A DNA stretch of 61,978 bases from JBCCJA01 sp039045975 (GTDB lineage Bacteria > Planctomycetota > Planctomycetia > Planctomycetales > Planctomycetaceae): the NCBI GenBank assembly GCA_039045975.1, contig JBCCJA010000019.1:1-61978 (forward strand), given 5' to 3'. Every line of letters begins with the position of its first letter. Position 1 is the first letter of the stretch. The position numbers were made by a program, and so were the translations under genes. Below are positions 27,451 through 36,669 of the stretch, in pieces. The notes beneath the pieces are model-generated. The model made no database searches. It saw nothing but the letters and a program-made list of their open reading frames with translations, and was not told the origin of the DNA.

Positions 27451-28065
27451 GTGAACCGCCTCACTCGTCTCTCGGCCGTCGCGGCGGCCGTGTTCAGTCT
27501 CGCCGTCGTCGCCCCGGCCGCCTACGCCCAGGCGGGCGACTACAAGGTCGGCCTCGTCGACATGGCGAAGGTCTTCGAAGAGTACGTGAAGTTCAAAAAC
27601 TTCCGCGAAGGCCTGCAGAAAGAACTTCAAGGTCGCGAGGGTGAGCTGCGGCAGCTCGCCGAGCAGATCCAGGCGGCCCAGAAGGATCTGCAGACGGCTG
27701 ACAAGAGCGCCCCGAACTACGGCGCCCTCGAGAACCGCCTCATCACGCTCAACGCCGATGCGAAGACGAAGCAGGCGACGATCCAGCGGGAGTTCCTCCG
27801 CAAAGAATCGCAGATGTACAAAGAGATTTATCTCGAAGTGCAGGCGATGATCGGCCAGGCCGCCCAGTTCTATAAATACAATATGGTTATCCGCTTCCGC
27901 CGCGACGGCGTGAACGAAGAGGCCGACCCGCAGCGGATCATGCAGGGCATGAACCAGCTCGTGCTCTACCACGACGAGGCCGACGACCTGACCGACCGGG
28001 TCATTAAGGTTCTGAACCAGCGTTACACCGCGCAGGCCGCCGCCGGCGGCGGTAATCGGAACTGA
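27451..28065 (+). CDS. OmpH/Skp-family periplasmic chaperone
   Basis: A 204-residue exported protein. It begins at GTG 27451 with a signal peptide ending AAYAQA (about residue 27). The mature part opens YKVGLVDMAKVFEEY, the OmpH signature, followed by a long coiled coil (about 50-115, REGELRQLAEQIQAAQKDLQ) that forms the tentacle, then a return strand. Skp proteins hold unfolded outer-membrane proteins in the periplasm. Its place ahead of lpxC and lpxA mirrors the skp-lpxD-fabZ-lpxA clusters of other diderms, supporting a role in outer-membrane biogenesis, perhaps for the large barrel protein encoded 3.5 kb downstream. Confidence 0.88.
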   Translation: MNRLTRLSAVAAAVFSLAVVAPAAYAQAGDYKVGLVDMAKVFEEYVKFKNFREGLQKELQGREGELRQLAEQIQAAQKDLQTADKSAPNYGALENRLITLNADAKTKQATIQREFLRKESQMYKEIYLEVQAMIGQAAQFYKYNMVIRFRRDGVNEEADPQRIMQGMNQLVLYHDEADDLTDRVIKVLNQRYTAQAAAGGGNRN

Positions 28066-28095
28066 CCACGCGGCCGACTCTGCTTTTCTTAAGAC

Positions 28096-28124
28096 GGGCC
28101 GGCCGGGGGTGACCCCGCCGGCCC
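28096..28124 (+). terminator. Strong hairpin between OmpH gene and lpxC
   Basis: GGGCCGGC (28096-28103) pairs with GCCGGCCC (28117-28124). An inner GGGG/CCCC stem closes a TGA loop, with a 2-nt bulge. There is no T run after it, so it is an attenuator or processing hairpin rather than a clear intrinsic terminator. Confidence 0.45.
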
Positions 28125-28200
28125 TCGTCGTGTCCGGGGCCGCCGCGTCGGCGACCCACGGCGGACCGACGTCCGAGGACATCCGTCGCGAAGGACCGCG

Positions 28201-29136
28201 ATGACCGCCACCTCCGTGCGGCCGCAGCGGACGCTCGCCTCGCCGGTCTCGTTGAGCGGCTTCGGCCTGTTCGGCGGCCGCGACGTGACCGTCACGCTCC
28301 GCCCGGCCCGGCCCGACGCCGGCCGGCGGTTCGTCCGCGTCGACCTGCCCGGCCGGCCCGAGATCCCGGCGACGATCGCCCATGCGGTCGAGAAACCGCG
28401 GCGGACCGCCCTGCGGCTGCCCGGCCCGGCCGACGCGCCGCCGGCCGAAGTCGAGATGACCGAACACGTCCTCGCCGCCCTCGCCGGGCTCGGCGTCGAT
28501 AACTGTGTGATCGAAGTCGACGCCGCCGAATTACCCGGTATGGACGGCTCCGCCTTGCCGTTCGTCGAGGCGATCCTCGAGGCGGGCCTCGTCGACCAGG
28601 AGGCGGCGTCGGCCGTGACGGCGATCGCCGGCACGGTCGAGTTGTTCCGCCCGGCCGGCCAGTGGGTCCGTGCGATCGGCACGGGCCGCAGCGAACTGTC
28701 GGTCCGCTATTCACTCGACTACGGCGAGGGTTCGCCCGTCCGTGCGGCCGAGATCGCGTTCGCGATCACGCCCGAGACCTTCGCGACCGAGCTCGCCCCG
28801 GCCCGCACGTTCGTGACGACCGACGAGATCGACGCCCTCAAGGCGGCCGGCTACGGCACGCGGGTGACCGAGAACGACGTGCTCGTCCTCGGACCGGGCG
28901 GGCCGGTCGGGACCGACTTTCGGCTGCCCGACGAGTGTGCCCGCCACAAGCTGCTCGACGTCGTCGGCGACCTCGCGCTGCTCGGCCGGGTCGCCGCGAT
29001 CGACGTGACCGCCGTGCGGTCGGGCCACGCGTTGAACCGCGCGTTGGCACGACGGCTCGACATGCTGCTCGGCAGCCCGGCCGCCGGCCGGCCCGCCACG
29101 ACCACAGTCCCGCCCGGGCTCTCCCGGGCCGCATAA
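28201..29136 (+). CDS. lpxC: UDP-3-O-acyl-N-acetylglucosamine deacetylase LpxC
   Basis: A 311-residue zinc deacetylase committing to lipid A synthesis. The zinc/catalytic set is visible: Glu-His in TEHVLAAL near 80-87, His and Asp in ARHKLLDVVGD near 243-253, and the catalytic His in SGHALNRAL near 277. PGMDGSALPF and PARTF match the family. It is a stand-alone LpxC, not the LpxC-FabZ fusion seen in some related phyla. It is followed after 30 bp by lpxA. Its presence argues for a lipopolysaccharide-type outer membrane in this planctomycete. Confidence 0.94.
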   Translation: MTATSVRPQRTLASPVSLSGFGLFGGRDVTVTLRPARPDAGRRFVRVDLPGRPEIPATIAHAVEKPRRTALRLPGPADAPPAEVEMTEHVLAALAGLGVDNCVIEVDAAELPGMDGSALPFVEAILEAGLVDQEAASAVTAIAGTVELFRPAGQWVRAIGTGRSELSVRYSLDYGEGSPVRAAEIAFAITPETFATELAPARTFVTTDEIDALKAAGYGTRVTENDVLVLGPGGPVGTDFRLPDECARHKLLDVVGDLALLGRVAAIDVTAVRSGHALNRALARRLDMLLGSPAAGRPATTTVPPGLSRAA

Positions 29137-29166
29137 CGGCCGGCACGACCGGCCGGGGGTGACGCC

Positions 29167-30063
29167 ATGAACGACGAACAGCCCGCGACTCTGGCCCCGA
29201 AATTCGGCGACGGGCCCGAGGTCCACCCGCTGTCGGTCGTCGACCCGGCCGCGACGCTCGGCCGCAACGTGAAAGTCGGGCCGTTCTGCACCGTCGGGCC
29301 CGACGTCGTCGTCGGCGACGGGACCGTGCTCGACTCGCACGTCGTGCTGACCGGCCGCGTGACCGTCGGCGCGAACAACCGCTTCTGGCCCGGCGTCGTC
29401 ATCGGCGGCGAGCCGCAGGACAAGAGCTGGCAGGACGGGCCGACGGCGGTCGAGATCGGCGACGACAACCAGTTCCGCGAAGGCGTCACCGTCCACCGCG
29501 GGGCCGAGAAAGAAGACGGCGTCACCCGCATCGGGTCGCGGTGCCTGCTGATGGCGAACGCCCACGTCGCGCACAACTGCCACGTCTTCGACGACGTCAC
29601 GCTCGTCAACGGCGTGCTGCTCGGCGGGCACGTGCACGTGCACGAGCGGGCGATCATTTCGGGTAACACGGTGGTGCACCACTTCACGTCGATCGGCACG
29701 CTCGGCTTCGTCAGCGGCGGCTGCCGTGTCGTGCGGGACCTGCCGCCGTACATGCTCGCGGCCGGGAACGACCAGCCGCAGGTCCGCTCGATCAACGTCG
29801 TCGGGATGCGGCGGCTCGGCGTGACGGAACCGACGATCCGGCTCGTCCGGAAGGGTTACAAGCTGCTGTTCCGCGAGTGTCTGGCGATCGGCGAGGTCCG
29901 CTCGCGGCTGCTCGACGGCCTCGACGTGATCCCGACCGAGGTCGCGACGCTGCTCGACTTCGTCGAGAAGCGGCAGGGCAGCAAGTCGGGCCGCGGCCGC
30001 GAAGTGCACGTCGCCCGCGACGCCGCGAAAGACCAACTCAAACGCGACCAACGGGCCGCGTGA
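29167..30063 (+). CDS. lpxA: UDP-GlcNAc acyltransferase LpxA
   Basis: A 298-residue left-handed beta-helix enzyme transferring a 3-hydroxyacyl chain from ACP to a UDP-amino sugar, the first step of lipid A synthesis. Hexapeptide rungs run from about 20 to 190. The catalytic His lies in ANAHVAHNCHVFD near 136-148. The C-terminal helical domain (RLGVTEPTIRLVRKGYKLLFRE) is characteristic. It is somewhat longer than the E. coli enzyme through a basic tail. GGGGGTGA 5 nt before the ATG is a good ribosome binding site. The adjacent Gfo/Idh gene raises the possibility of a 3-amino substrate. Confidence 0.94.
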   Translation: MNDEQPATLAPKFGDGPEVHPLSVVDPAATLGRNVKVGPFCTVGPDVVVGDGTVLDSHVVLTGRVTVGANNRFWPGVVIGGEPQDKSWQDGPTAVEIGDDNQFREGVTVHRGAEKEDGVTRIGSRCLLMANAHVAHNCHVFDDVTLVNGVLLGGHVHVHERAIISGNTVVHHFTSIGTLGFVSGGCRVVRDLPPYMLAAGNDQPQVRSINVVGMRRLGVTEPTIRLVRKGYKLLFRECLAIGEVRSRLLDGLDVIPTEVATLLDFVEKRQGSKSGRGREVHVARDAAKDQLKRDQRAA

Positions 30064-30072
30064 ATCGAACAC

Positions 30073-30137
30073 ACAAGCCCGCGGCGGCAGCCGTGGGCGA
30101 ATCGCAGACACGTCCGCCACGGCTCGCGCCGCGGGCT
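30073..30137. repeat. REP-like inverted pair between lpxA and the oxidoreductase gene
   Basis: The left arm 30073-30099 (starts ACAAGCCCGCGGCGGCAGCC) faces the right arm 30111-30137 (ends GCGCCGCGGGCT). The arms are nearly complementary, with an 11-nt loop. They match the inner arms of the MITE-like elements, but I see neither their TGTTGAA termini nor a target duplication. Confidence 0.7.
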
Positions 30138-30172
30138 ACTTCACTAACGAACCAGCGATCGAGAACCGAACG

Positions 30173-31294
30173 ATGTCCGACGACAGCCCGAGCACGATCC
30201 CGATCCGCACGATGTCGGCCGGACTGCCGCTGAAGGTCGCCGTGATCGGCGTCGGCGCGCTCGGCCGGCACCACGCGCGGATCCTCGGCACGCTGACCGA
30301 CGTCGAACTGGTCGCGGTCGTCGACGCCGACGCGGCGCAGGCCCGCAAGATCGCCGCGACGATCCCGTGCGGCTGGACGACCGATTACCGCGAACTGCTC
30401 GGGCGGATCGACGCGGCTGTAATCGCGACGCCGACCTTCCTGCACCGGCCGATCGGCACGGACCTGCTCGAAGCCGGGGTGCCGCTGCTCGTCGAAAAAC
30501 CGCTCGCGGCGTCGTTGGCGGACGCAACGGCGTTGACCGACCTCGCCGCCGCCCGGGGGCTGACGCTGCAGGTCGGCCACGTCGAACGGTTCAACCCGGC
30601 CTACGAGGCCGTTAAGGCGTCGGTCGAAGACCCGAAATACGTGCGGACCGAACGCTTCAGCCCGTTCGCGTTCCGCTCGACCGACATCGGCGTCGTCCAC
30701 GACCTGATGATCCATGACCTCGACCTGCTGCTCGATCTGGTCGGACCGACAGCCGAGGTGACCTCGGTCGACGCGTTCGGCGTCAGCGTGCTCGGCGGCC
30801 ACGAGGACACGGCGCAGGCCCGGATCAAGTTCGACAGCGGCTGCGTCGCGGACGTCGTCGTCAACCGCGTGAACCCCGAGCCGCGTCGGGCGATCCAGGT
30901 CTGGTCGGAACACGGCTGCGTCTCGGCCGACCTGACGTCACGCGAGGTAACGACGCTCGGCGCTCCCAGCGGCGAGCCGTCCCCGCTCGAGCTGGCCGGT
31001 CGGCCCGGGGCCGACATCGCGGCGCTCAAAGAGACGATCTTCGGCGAATACATCGGCCGGGAAACGGTGCAGGCCGACGCGGTCGACCAGTTGACCGCCG
31101 AGTTGAAAGAGTTCGTCGACTGCGTCACGACCGGGGCGATGCCGCGGTGCGGCGGCTGGGAGGCGAAACGGTCGCTCGGCCTGGCCGACGCGGTGATGGC
31201 CTCGATCGAGGCGCACCAGTGGGACGGCCGGTCGGACGGCCGTATCGGGCCGCGGGCGTTCACGCAGGATCACGCCGCACGCCGGGCCGCCTGA
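30173..31294 (+). CDS. Gfo/Idh/MocA oxidoreductase, possible GnnA (UDP-GlcNAc 3-dehydrogenase)
   Basis: A 373-residue NAD(P)-dependent sugar oxidoreductase. The Rossmann loop GVGALGRHHARIL is near residues 24-36, VEKPLA near 107-112 carries the catalytic Lys, and GHVERFNPAYEAV near 126-138 leads the C-terminal domain. In Acidithiobacillus and Leptospira an oxidoreductase of this family (GnnA), beside lpxA, oxidises C3 of UDP-GlcNAc so that GnnB can aminate it, giving lipid A with amide-linked chains. Position directly after lpxA supports that role here, but no GnnB-type aminotransferase is in the window. An internal ATG at 30212 is an alternative start. Confidence 0.85.
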   Translation: MSDDSPSTIPIRTMSAGLPLKVAVIGVGALGRHHARILGTLTDVELVAVVDADAAQARKIAATIPCGWTTDYRELLGRIDAAVIATPTFLHRPIGTDLLEAGVPLLVEKPLAASLADATALTDLAAARGLTLQVGHVERFNPAYEAVKASVEDPKYVRTERFSPFAFRSTDIGVVHDLMIHDLDLLLDLVGPTAEVTSVDAFGVSVLGGHEDTAQARIKFDSGCVADVVVNRVNPEPRRAIQVWSEHGCVSADLTSREVTTLGAPSGEPSPLELAGRPGADIAALKETIFGEYIGRETVQADAVDQLTAELKEFVDCVTTGAMPRCGGWEAKRSLGLADAVMASIEAHQWDGRSDGRIGPRAFTQDHAARRAA

Positions 31295-31600
31295 CGAGCC
31301 GACACCGCCAGTCTTCCGCCCGGCGGACTGTTCTCTTCGCGTCCGACGGGGCCGCTTCGGCCGCGGACACGAGGACGTAAGTCTTTGTCTTCGAACGATT
31401 AGCGTTCGTGATCCGCGCCGCTGCGTTCGGGCCCGTTCGCGCGCGGAGGTCGGCCGGCACCTCCCTCCGATGCCTTCCCCGAGAATCGGCACGAACCGCA
31501 AAGTTTCCCAGATCGGAATGAACCGTAAGACCCTCCGCGTCCGATGAATTGCGATAACCGGACGTGGGTTCGTCCCGCGCCGGGTGACTGAACGCAGTCA
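31295..31600. other. Intergenic leader of the large surface-protein gene
   Basis: A 306-bp region with no gene. Two small perfect inverted repeats stand out: CGAACG/CGTTCG (31392-31408) and TGACTG-AACG-CAGTCA (31585-31600). The second directly abuts the GTG at 31601, which casts doubt on that codon as the true start. Confidence 0.5.
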
Positions 31601-34600
31601 GTGAGCACGGGCGTAACGATGGGTCAGCGAATGATCGGCGGCATGCGAGCGGTCCGGTTCCGGAGCCTCCTGTCGGGCTGGTTGGCCGGGTCGATGCTGT
31701 TCGGCGGCGTGGCCGAGGCGCAGTTCGCGTTCCCGGGGGCGGCGCCGATCATCGTCGCGCCGGACGGGTCGATCCCGGGCCGCGGCGGATTCGCCGCGGA
31801 CGGGCGGTTCGCCGGTCCGCGGTCGATCGCGTCGGAGCGTCTCCGTCAGCCGATGACCGCCAAGGACGTCCAGCCGCGGGGGACGGTGAACGTCAACGGC
31901 GGGAACGGGCTCGGCTACGACAACGGCTATGCGTCGTTCGGCGGCTTCGTGCCGTTCGGGCTGACCGACGTCGACCTGATCTTCGTCGAGGGGCGTGGGT
32001 ACACCTCGTTCGAGGAGCGGGGCGGGGCCAATCTGGGTGCCGGTGTTCGTAAGTACCTGCCCGACTACGACGTCCTGTTCGGGTTCTCGGGCTGGCTCGA
32101 CGTCGACGGCGGGAACGAATCGCTCGAGACCTTCTACCGGGCCGGCGTCAGCGGCGAGTTCGTCAGCCGCTGGTTCGAGTTCCGCGTCAACGGCTACCTG
32201 CCGGTCGACGACGAGTCGTACGTCGTGTCGCAGGGGACGTTATCGACGACGCCGTTCTTCCAAGGCAACCAGATCAAGCTGTTCACTCAGACGAACACGA
32301 TCGACCAGTTCGGCGGGTTCGACGTCGAGTTCGGCGGCCCGACGCCGCTGTTGGCCCGCTACGGCACGAGCACCTATTTCGGCGGCTACTACCTGTCGAA
32401 CGACGACCCGGCCGCGTCGGAGTCGGGCGGCTTCATGTTCCGGCTGGCGCAGCGGGTGAATGAAAACATCGAAGTCGGGATGCGGCTGACGCAGGACAAC
32501 ATTTTCGACACGAACATTTGGGTCACGGCCGATTTCCGCACGCCGCGGGGCAGCTGGTGGGACTTCTTCAAGGGCCGCTGGTTCGGCCTCGAGCCGGTCT
32601 CGCACCGCTTCGATTACGAGGTCGAGCGGAACTACCGCATTCCGACCGACGTGCGGTCCGAGGTCGCACTCACGCCGTTGATCGACCCGAACGACGGACA
32701 GCCTTACGTCGTGCAACACCTCGCGCCGGAGGGGACCGCATTCGGTATCCCGCTGGCCGCACCGGCGACGCCTGCGGCCGGGGCCTTCGAGGTGCCTTTC
32801 GCCTCGTTCGCCGCTGCCGACGTCGACCCGCTCACGCCCGGCGTGCAGCTCCAGGCCGGGACCGACCTGTTCTTCGTCGACAACGGACCGACCGGCTCGA
32901 GCACCTTCGCGGCCCCGGGGACGATCTTCGTGCCGGACGGCATGCGTGTCCTCGGCCGTAGCGAGTCACACATCGTCACGAGCTCGAACTTCGCACCGGT
33001 CACGGTCCCCGCGTTGCCGGGCCGGACGCGGGCGATCGTTTCGAACAGCGGGCTGACGGCCGGACCGGTCTTCCGTGTCGGGAGCAACACTGAGATCTCA
33101 GGCCTGCAGATCGACGGCAGCTTTACCAACGTTCTTGGCGCGACCGTCACACGGGTCGGAATCGATACGCCGACCGGCGGGATCGGAGACCGCGGGTTCG
33201 CCGGTAGCGATATCGACGCCCCGTTTAATTTCAACCGCAATACGTTCACTAGCGTCGCGGCCGCGGCGATCGTCGAGACGAACCCGGCGGGCCCGGCCGG
33301 AGCCGCACTCAGTCCGAGCAATTTCAGCGAGAATGCCATCGATTTCACTTCGGTCGGCGTTCGCGTGACGAGCACGGACGGAGCGATCACTCCGGTTGCG
33401 GTCACCTCGAACACCTTCACGTCGAGTTCGGCCGGCGAAGACACGAATTCGAATGGCATTCTTGAAAACGGCGAGGATGTCGACGGAAACAACCAGCTCG
33501 ACCCGGGAGCCGCGGTCGAGCTGATCGCCGACGGAACGTCGACCGCCACGGTACCGCCGCCGCCGGGGACGCTGACGCCTTCGAACAGCACCGCGCCGAG
33601 CGTGATAGACGCCCTCGTGACAGGGAACACTATTACCGGCACCGGCAAAGGCGTCCGCGTACTCGCCGACGGGAGCAGCCGAGCGCGGATCCGTTCCAGC
33701 TTAAACGCGATCACAGGCACGGCTGTCGCCGGCTCGGGCTACACTTACATTGCCGAAGGGGCCGACATCGACGCGCTGCACGTCTCGGACACATTTACCG
33801 GGAACGCCGGCGCACAGATTAGCGTCACTGCCGCCGCGAACTCGGCGGTCGATACCCTCGGGAACGCGCCGGGCACACGGGCCTCGAACGTCGCGCTCGT
33901 GACGAACTCGTCGACCTTCGCGATGGACGAAGATTCGACCGACGGCATCGCCGTCGACGCCCGCGATTCGAACATCTTCGTCAGCCTGACGGGTGGGAAC
34001 TCCTTCACCCAATTCGACGGCGACGGTGATAATTCAACCGTCGACGTCGTCGCCGGCGGCGTCGATATCGACGTCGTCGATACCACCGACGCGGCCGACG
34101 CCAGGCTCACCTTCCTAGCCGGTTCGCTCGACGGGACCGTCGGGACCGGGAACACCTTCGACGGCCTCGCCGGGGCCGGCATCGCGATCCGCTCGTCCGG
34201 GTTCGGCGACGGCGTCGGAATCGACGGCGTGACGACCAACGTCTTCATCGCCGATCAGACGATCACGAATACGTCCGCGATCGCGGGCGGATTCGGCCTC
34301 GCGACCTCGCAGAACGAGGGGTCCGCGATCGATATCGAAATCTTCGATGACTCGCGGCTCATCGCGTTCAACAATCCGACGTCGAACGCGGCTTTGGCCG
34401 GCGGCGTCCCGACGGCAGCCGTCGGCTTCGGTTTTACTACGCTCGACGAGACCGAGTACGCGTTGCGGAACGTGACGCAGGCGTCGAAAGGCCAACCTTT
34501 CCTGAACTCGCAAATCGACGGCAACTTCCTCGGGCAGACGCCCGCGGGCGTTGCCGGCGGCAATGCCGGGCACGGCGTACAGGTCACAGTCACCGGTCTT

Positions 34601-36613
34601 GCCACTGTCAGCAACCTGCTGATCGGCAACGAAAACACTGTCGCCGCGGACGGCAACATTGTCGCCAACAACGGGCTCGACGGCTTCCAGTTTGTCAGAA
34701 CCGGCGACGCGATCGTGAACAACGTGATCTTCTCGGACAATATCGCGACCGCGAACCGTGACGGATTCGCGTTCGACATCGCCGGCGGTCAGGCCGATCT
34801 GATCGACATACGGATCGACGACAACCAGTCGGTCGCGAACAACGATGACGGACTCGACACGATCATCCGCGGCGATGCCCAGTTCTTCTTCACCGCCGAC
34901 GGGAACGCCTTCGACAGTAACGGCGGGTCGGGCTATGAGGCCGACACAGACATCGCCAGCCCTGCCGACCTCCGCGACATGGGCGGCCTGATCACGAACA
35001 GCACGTTCAACGGCAACGGGGCCTACGGCATGGACCTCAATTCCGACTTCGGGCTCGTGCTCACGGTCGGGCAAGCCGACCTCGGCGACGGCACGCCCCG
35101 CGGCGTCGACATCATCGGCAACGGGCTGGACGGCATCGAGTTCACCGGCAACGGCACGATCAACGTCGTGAACACACTGATCGCCTCGAACGGCGGGAGC
35201 GCGGGCGCGGCCGGGACCGACGGGCACGGCATCGACATCGATTCGGTCGTGTCGCAGTCGAAGGTCTTCACCGTCACCGACTCGGTCATCACCGACAACC
35301 TGTTCGACGGCGTCGAGCTTCTCACCGGCAACCCGGGTAACTTCGCGGTGCTGACGTTCTCGATCGAAGGGTCGCAGATCACGAGCAACGGGGCCCGCGG
35401 CGTCGATATCCTGAACCGGTCCGACGCGGCCTCTACCGTTACGATCCGCAACAACCTGATCTCCGGCAACGGCGGTATCGGCATCTACGCGGTCAACACC
35501 GCCGCACCCGGTCAGGGCCAGACCGGCAACGCGCCGACGCCGAGCGGCAACAGCGGCGGGGCCGGCACCGACGCGACGCACGGCATGGCCTCCAACGGCG
35601 CCGCCAACGGCTCCGACAACCCGTTCCTGACCCTGACCGTCGACGAAAACCTGATCGTCGGGAACAACACGACGAACGAGTTCGAGGCCGGCGGACTCGT
35701 CGTCCGCGTCGGTACCGCCGGGAACAGCTACTCCTCGATCGACGGCGGCGGTTTCGAGACGCCCGAGGACGAGGGCGGCTTCGCTTCGGCCGGTAACTTC
35801 CAGGACCTCGACAACGACGGCATAGCGGACGTCGCCGCGACGATCATCAACGAAGGTGTCGTCGCCCTCGTGACCCAGAACACCTTCTCGGGCAACCAGG
35901 GCATAGACGTCTTCTTCGAGTCGTTCACGTCGACGGCCGACCCGGGCGACTTCGGCGGCGTGTTCGACATCACCGCGATGATGGGCCCGACGTTCCAGGT
36001 CACGGGGAACGCCGACCCGCTCGCGCGGCTCGACCTGGAGTTCGTCGCGAACACGTTCGACACGATCGACGCGAACAACCTCGGGGCGTTCTACGACTCG
36101 GCCGCCGGCACGTTCAAGTCGCGGAACCAGACCGACATGATGGCCCCGGCGAGCCTCGACGACGGACCGTTCGGTATGGGCTCGGCCACCCGCCGCCGGA
36201 ACGCCCAGCGTCTTGCCTATCGTGACGAATCGCTCAACGGCCTCGCCGAGAACGACGGCGGATTGTTCGACCTCGACCCGCAGCCGGGCGCCTTCCCGGC
36301 CGGGGCCGCGTTCCTGTTCGCCAGCCAGGGCGAGAGCACGTTCCGGATCTCGTTCAACACATTCGTGCAGACCAACGGCGGCCTGAACAACGGCATCTTC
36401 CTGGTCGACTTCATCGACGGCCTCGACACGCTCGGCAACGGCTTCACCGACGCCGACGGGCTCGGCGGGACACGCGAGCGGGCCAATTACAACGACGGCG
36501 GGGTATTCGCCAACGACCAGAACGGCGTCTTCCTGCCCGGGGCGAACGCCGGGAACGTCGACGGCGAGAACCCGTTCGGCTGGTCGGTCATCAGCCCCGA
36601 TCTCGCCCTCTGA
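31601..36613 (+). CDS. Giant surface protein: inverse-autotransporter-like barrel plus beta-helix passenger
   Basis: The longest gene here, 1670 residues. A signal peptide ends VAEAQF near residue 41 (starts at 31601, 31619 or 31643 possible; none has a strong ribosome binding site). Residues about 85-345 are aromatic-rich alternating strands (FGGFVPFGLTDVDLIFVEGRGY, GVRKYLPDYDVLFGFSGWLDVDGG) resembling the intimin/invasin barrel. From about 430 the chain is a long right-handed beta-helix with repeats of the type 'NTFTSN', 'NNGLDGFQF' and 'SGNGGIGIYAVN'. A calcium-loop-like stretch, DTNSNGILENGEDVDGNN, lies near 610. It is probably an adhesin. A strong terminator follows. Confidence 0.82.
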   Translation: MSTGVTMGQRMIGGMRAVRFRSLLSGWLAGSMLFGGVAEAQFAFPGAAPIIVAPDGSIPGRGGFAADGRFAGPRSIASERLRQPMTAKDVQPRGTVNVNGGNGLGYDNGYASFGGFVPFGLTDVDLIFVEGRGYTSFEERGGANLGAGVRKYLPDYDVLFGFSGWLDVDGGNESLETFYRAGVSGEFVSRWFEFRVNGYLPVDDESYVVSQGTLSTTPFFQGNQIKLFTQTNTIDQFGGFDVEFGGPTPLLARYGTSTYFGGYYLSNDDPAASESGGFMFRLAQRVNENIEVGMRLTQDNIFDTNIWVTADFRTPRGSWWDFFKGRWFGLEPVSHRFDYEVERNYRIPTDVRSEVALTPLIDPNDGQPYVVQHLAPEGTAFGIPLAAPATPAAGAFEVPFASFAAADVDPLTPGVQLQAGTDLFFVDNGPTGSSTFAAPGTIFVPDGMRVLGRSESHIVTSSNFAPVTVPALPGRTRAIVSNSGLTAGPVFRVGSNTEISGLQIDGSFTNVLGATVTRVGIDTPTGGIGDRGFAGSDIDAPFNFNRNTFTSVAAAAIVETNPAGPAGAALSPSNFSENAIDFTSVGVRVTSTDGAITPVAVTSNTFTSSSAGEDTNSNGILENGEDVDGNNQLDPGAAVELIADGTSTATVPPPPGTLTPSNSTAPSVIDALVTGNTITGTGKGVRVLADGSSRARIRSSLNAITGTAVAGSGYTYIAEGADIDALHVSDTFTGNAGAQISVTAAANSAVDTLGNAPGTRASNVALVTNSSTFAMDEDSTDGIAVDARDSNIFVSLTGGNSFTQFDGDGDNSTVDVVAGGVDIDVVDTTDAADARLTFLAGSLDGTVGTGNTFDGLAGAGIAIRSSGFGDGVGIDGVTTNVFIADQTITNTSAIAGGFGLATSQNEGSAIDIEIFDDSRLIAFNNPTSNAALAGGVPTAAVGFGFTTLDETEYALRNVTQASKGQPFLNSQIDGNFLGQTPAGVAGGNAGHGVQVTVTGLATVSNLLIGNENTVAADGNIVANNGLDGFQFVRTGDAIVNNVIFSDNIATANRDGFAFDIAGGQADLIDIRIDDNQSVANNDDGLDTIIRGDAQFFFTADGNAFDSNGGSGYEADTDIASPADLRDMGGLITNSTFNGNGAYGMDLNSDFGLVLTVGQADLGDGTPRGVDIIGNGLDGIEFTGNGTINVVNTLIASNGGSAGAAGTDGHGIDIDSVVSQSKVFTVTDSVITDNLFDGVELLTGNPGNFAVLTFSIEGSQITSNGARGVDILNRSDAASTVTIRNNLISGNGGIGIYAVNTAAPGQGQTGNAPTPSGNSGGAGTDATHGMASNGAANGSDNPFLTLTVDENLIVGNNTTNEFEAGGLVVRVGTAGNSYSSIDGGGFETPEDEGGFASAGNFQDLDNDGIADVAATIINEGVVALVTQNTFSGNQGIDVFFESFTSTADPGDFGGVFDITAMMGPTFQVTGNADPLARLDLEFVANTFDTIDANNLGAFYDSAAGTFKSRNQTDMMAPASLDDGPFGMGSATRRRNAQRLAYRDESLNGLAENDGGLFDLDPQPGAFPAGAAFLFASQGESTFRISFNTFVQTNGGLNNGIFLVDFIDGLDTLGNGFTDADGLGGTRERANYNDGGVFANDQNGVFLPGANAGNVDGENPFGWSVISPDLAL

Positions 36614-36636
36614 CGCCGCGACGCGGCACGACCGCG

Positions 36637-36666
36637 AGCCCCGGCCGACCGGCCGGGGCTTTTTTG
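36637..36666 (+). terminator. Rho-independent terminator of the surface-protein gene
   Basis: A perfect 10-bp G+C-rich stem (36637-36646 with 36651-36660) has a 4-nt loop and is followed by six T. It lies 24 bp after the stop codon and just before the convergent membrane-protein gene. Confidence 0.9.
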
Positions 36667-36669
36667 TTC

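Noticed and set aside
30173..31294. Second copy of the Tat-exported glucose-fructose oxidoreductase type
   Set aside because: It lacks a twin-arginine signal, and the context with lpxA fits a cytoplasmic nucleotide-sugar enzyme better.
31585..31600. Operator for the surface-protein gene
   Set aside because: The TGACTG palindrome touches the GTG codon; without a regulator or conserved second site this cannot be supported, and the start itself is uncertain.
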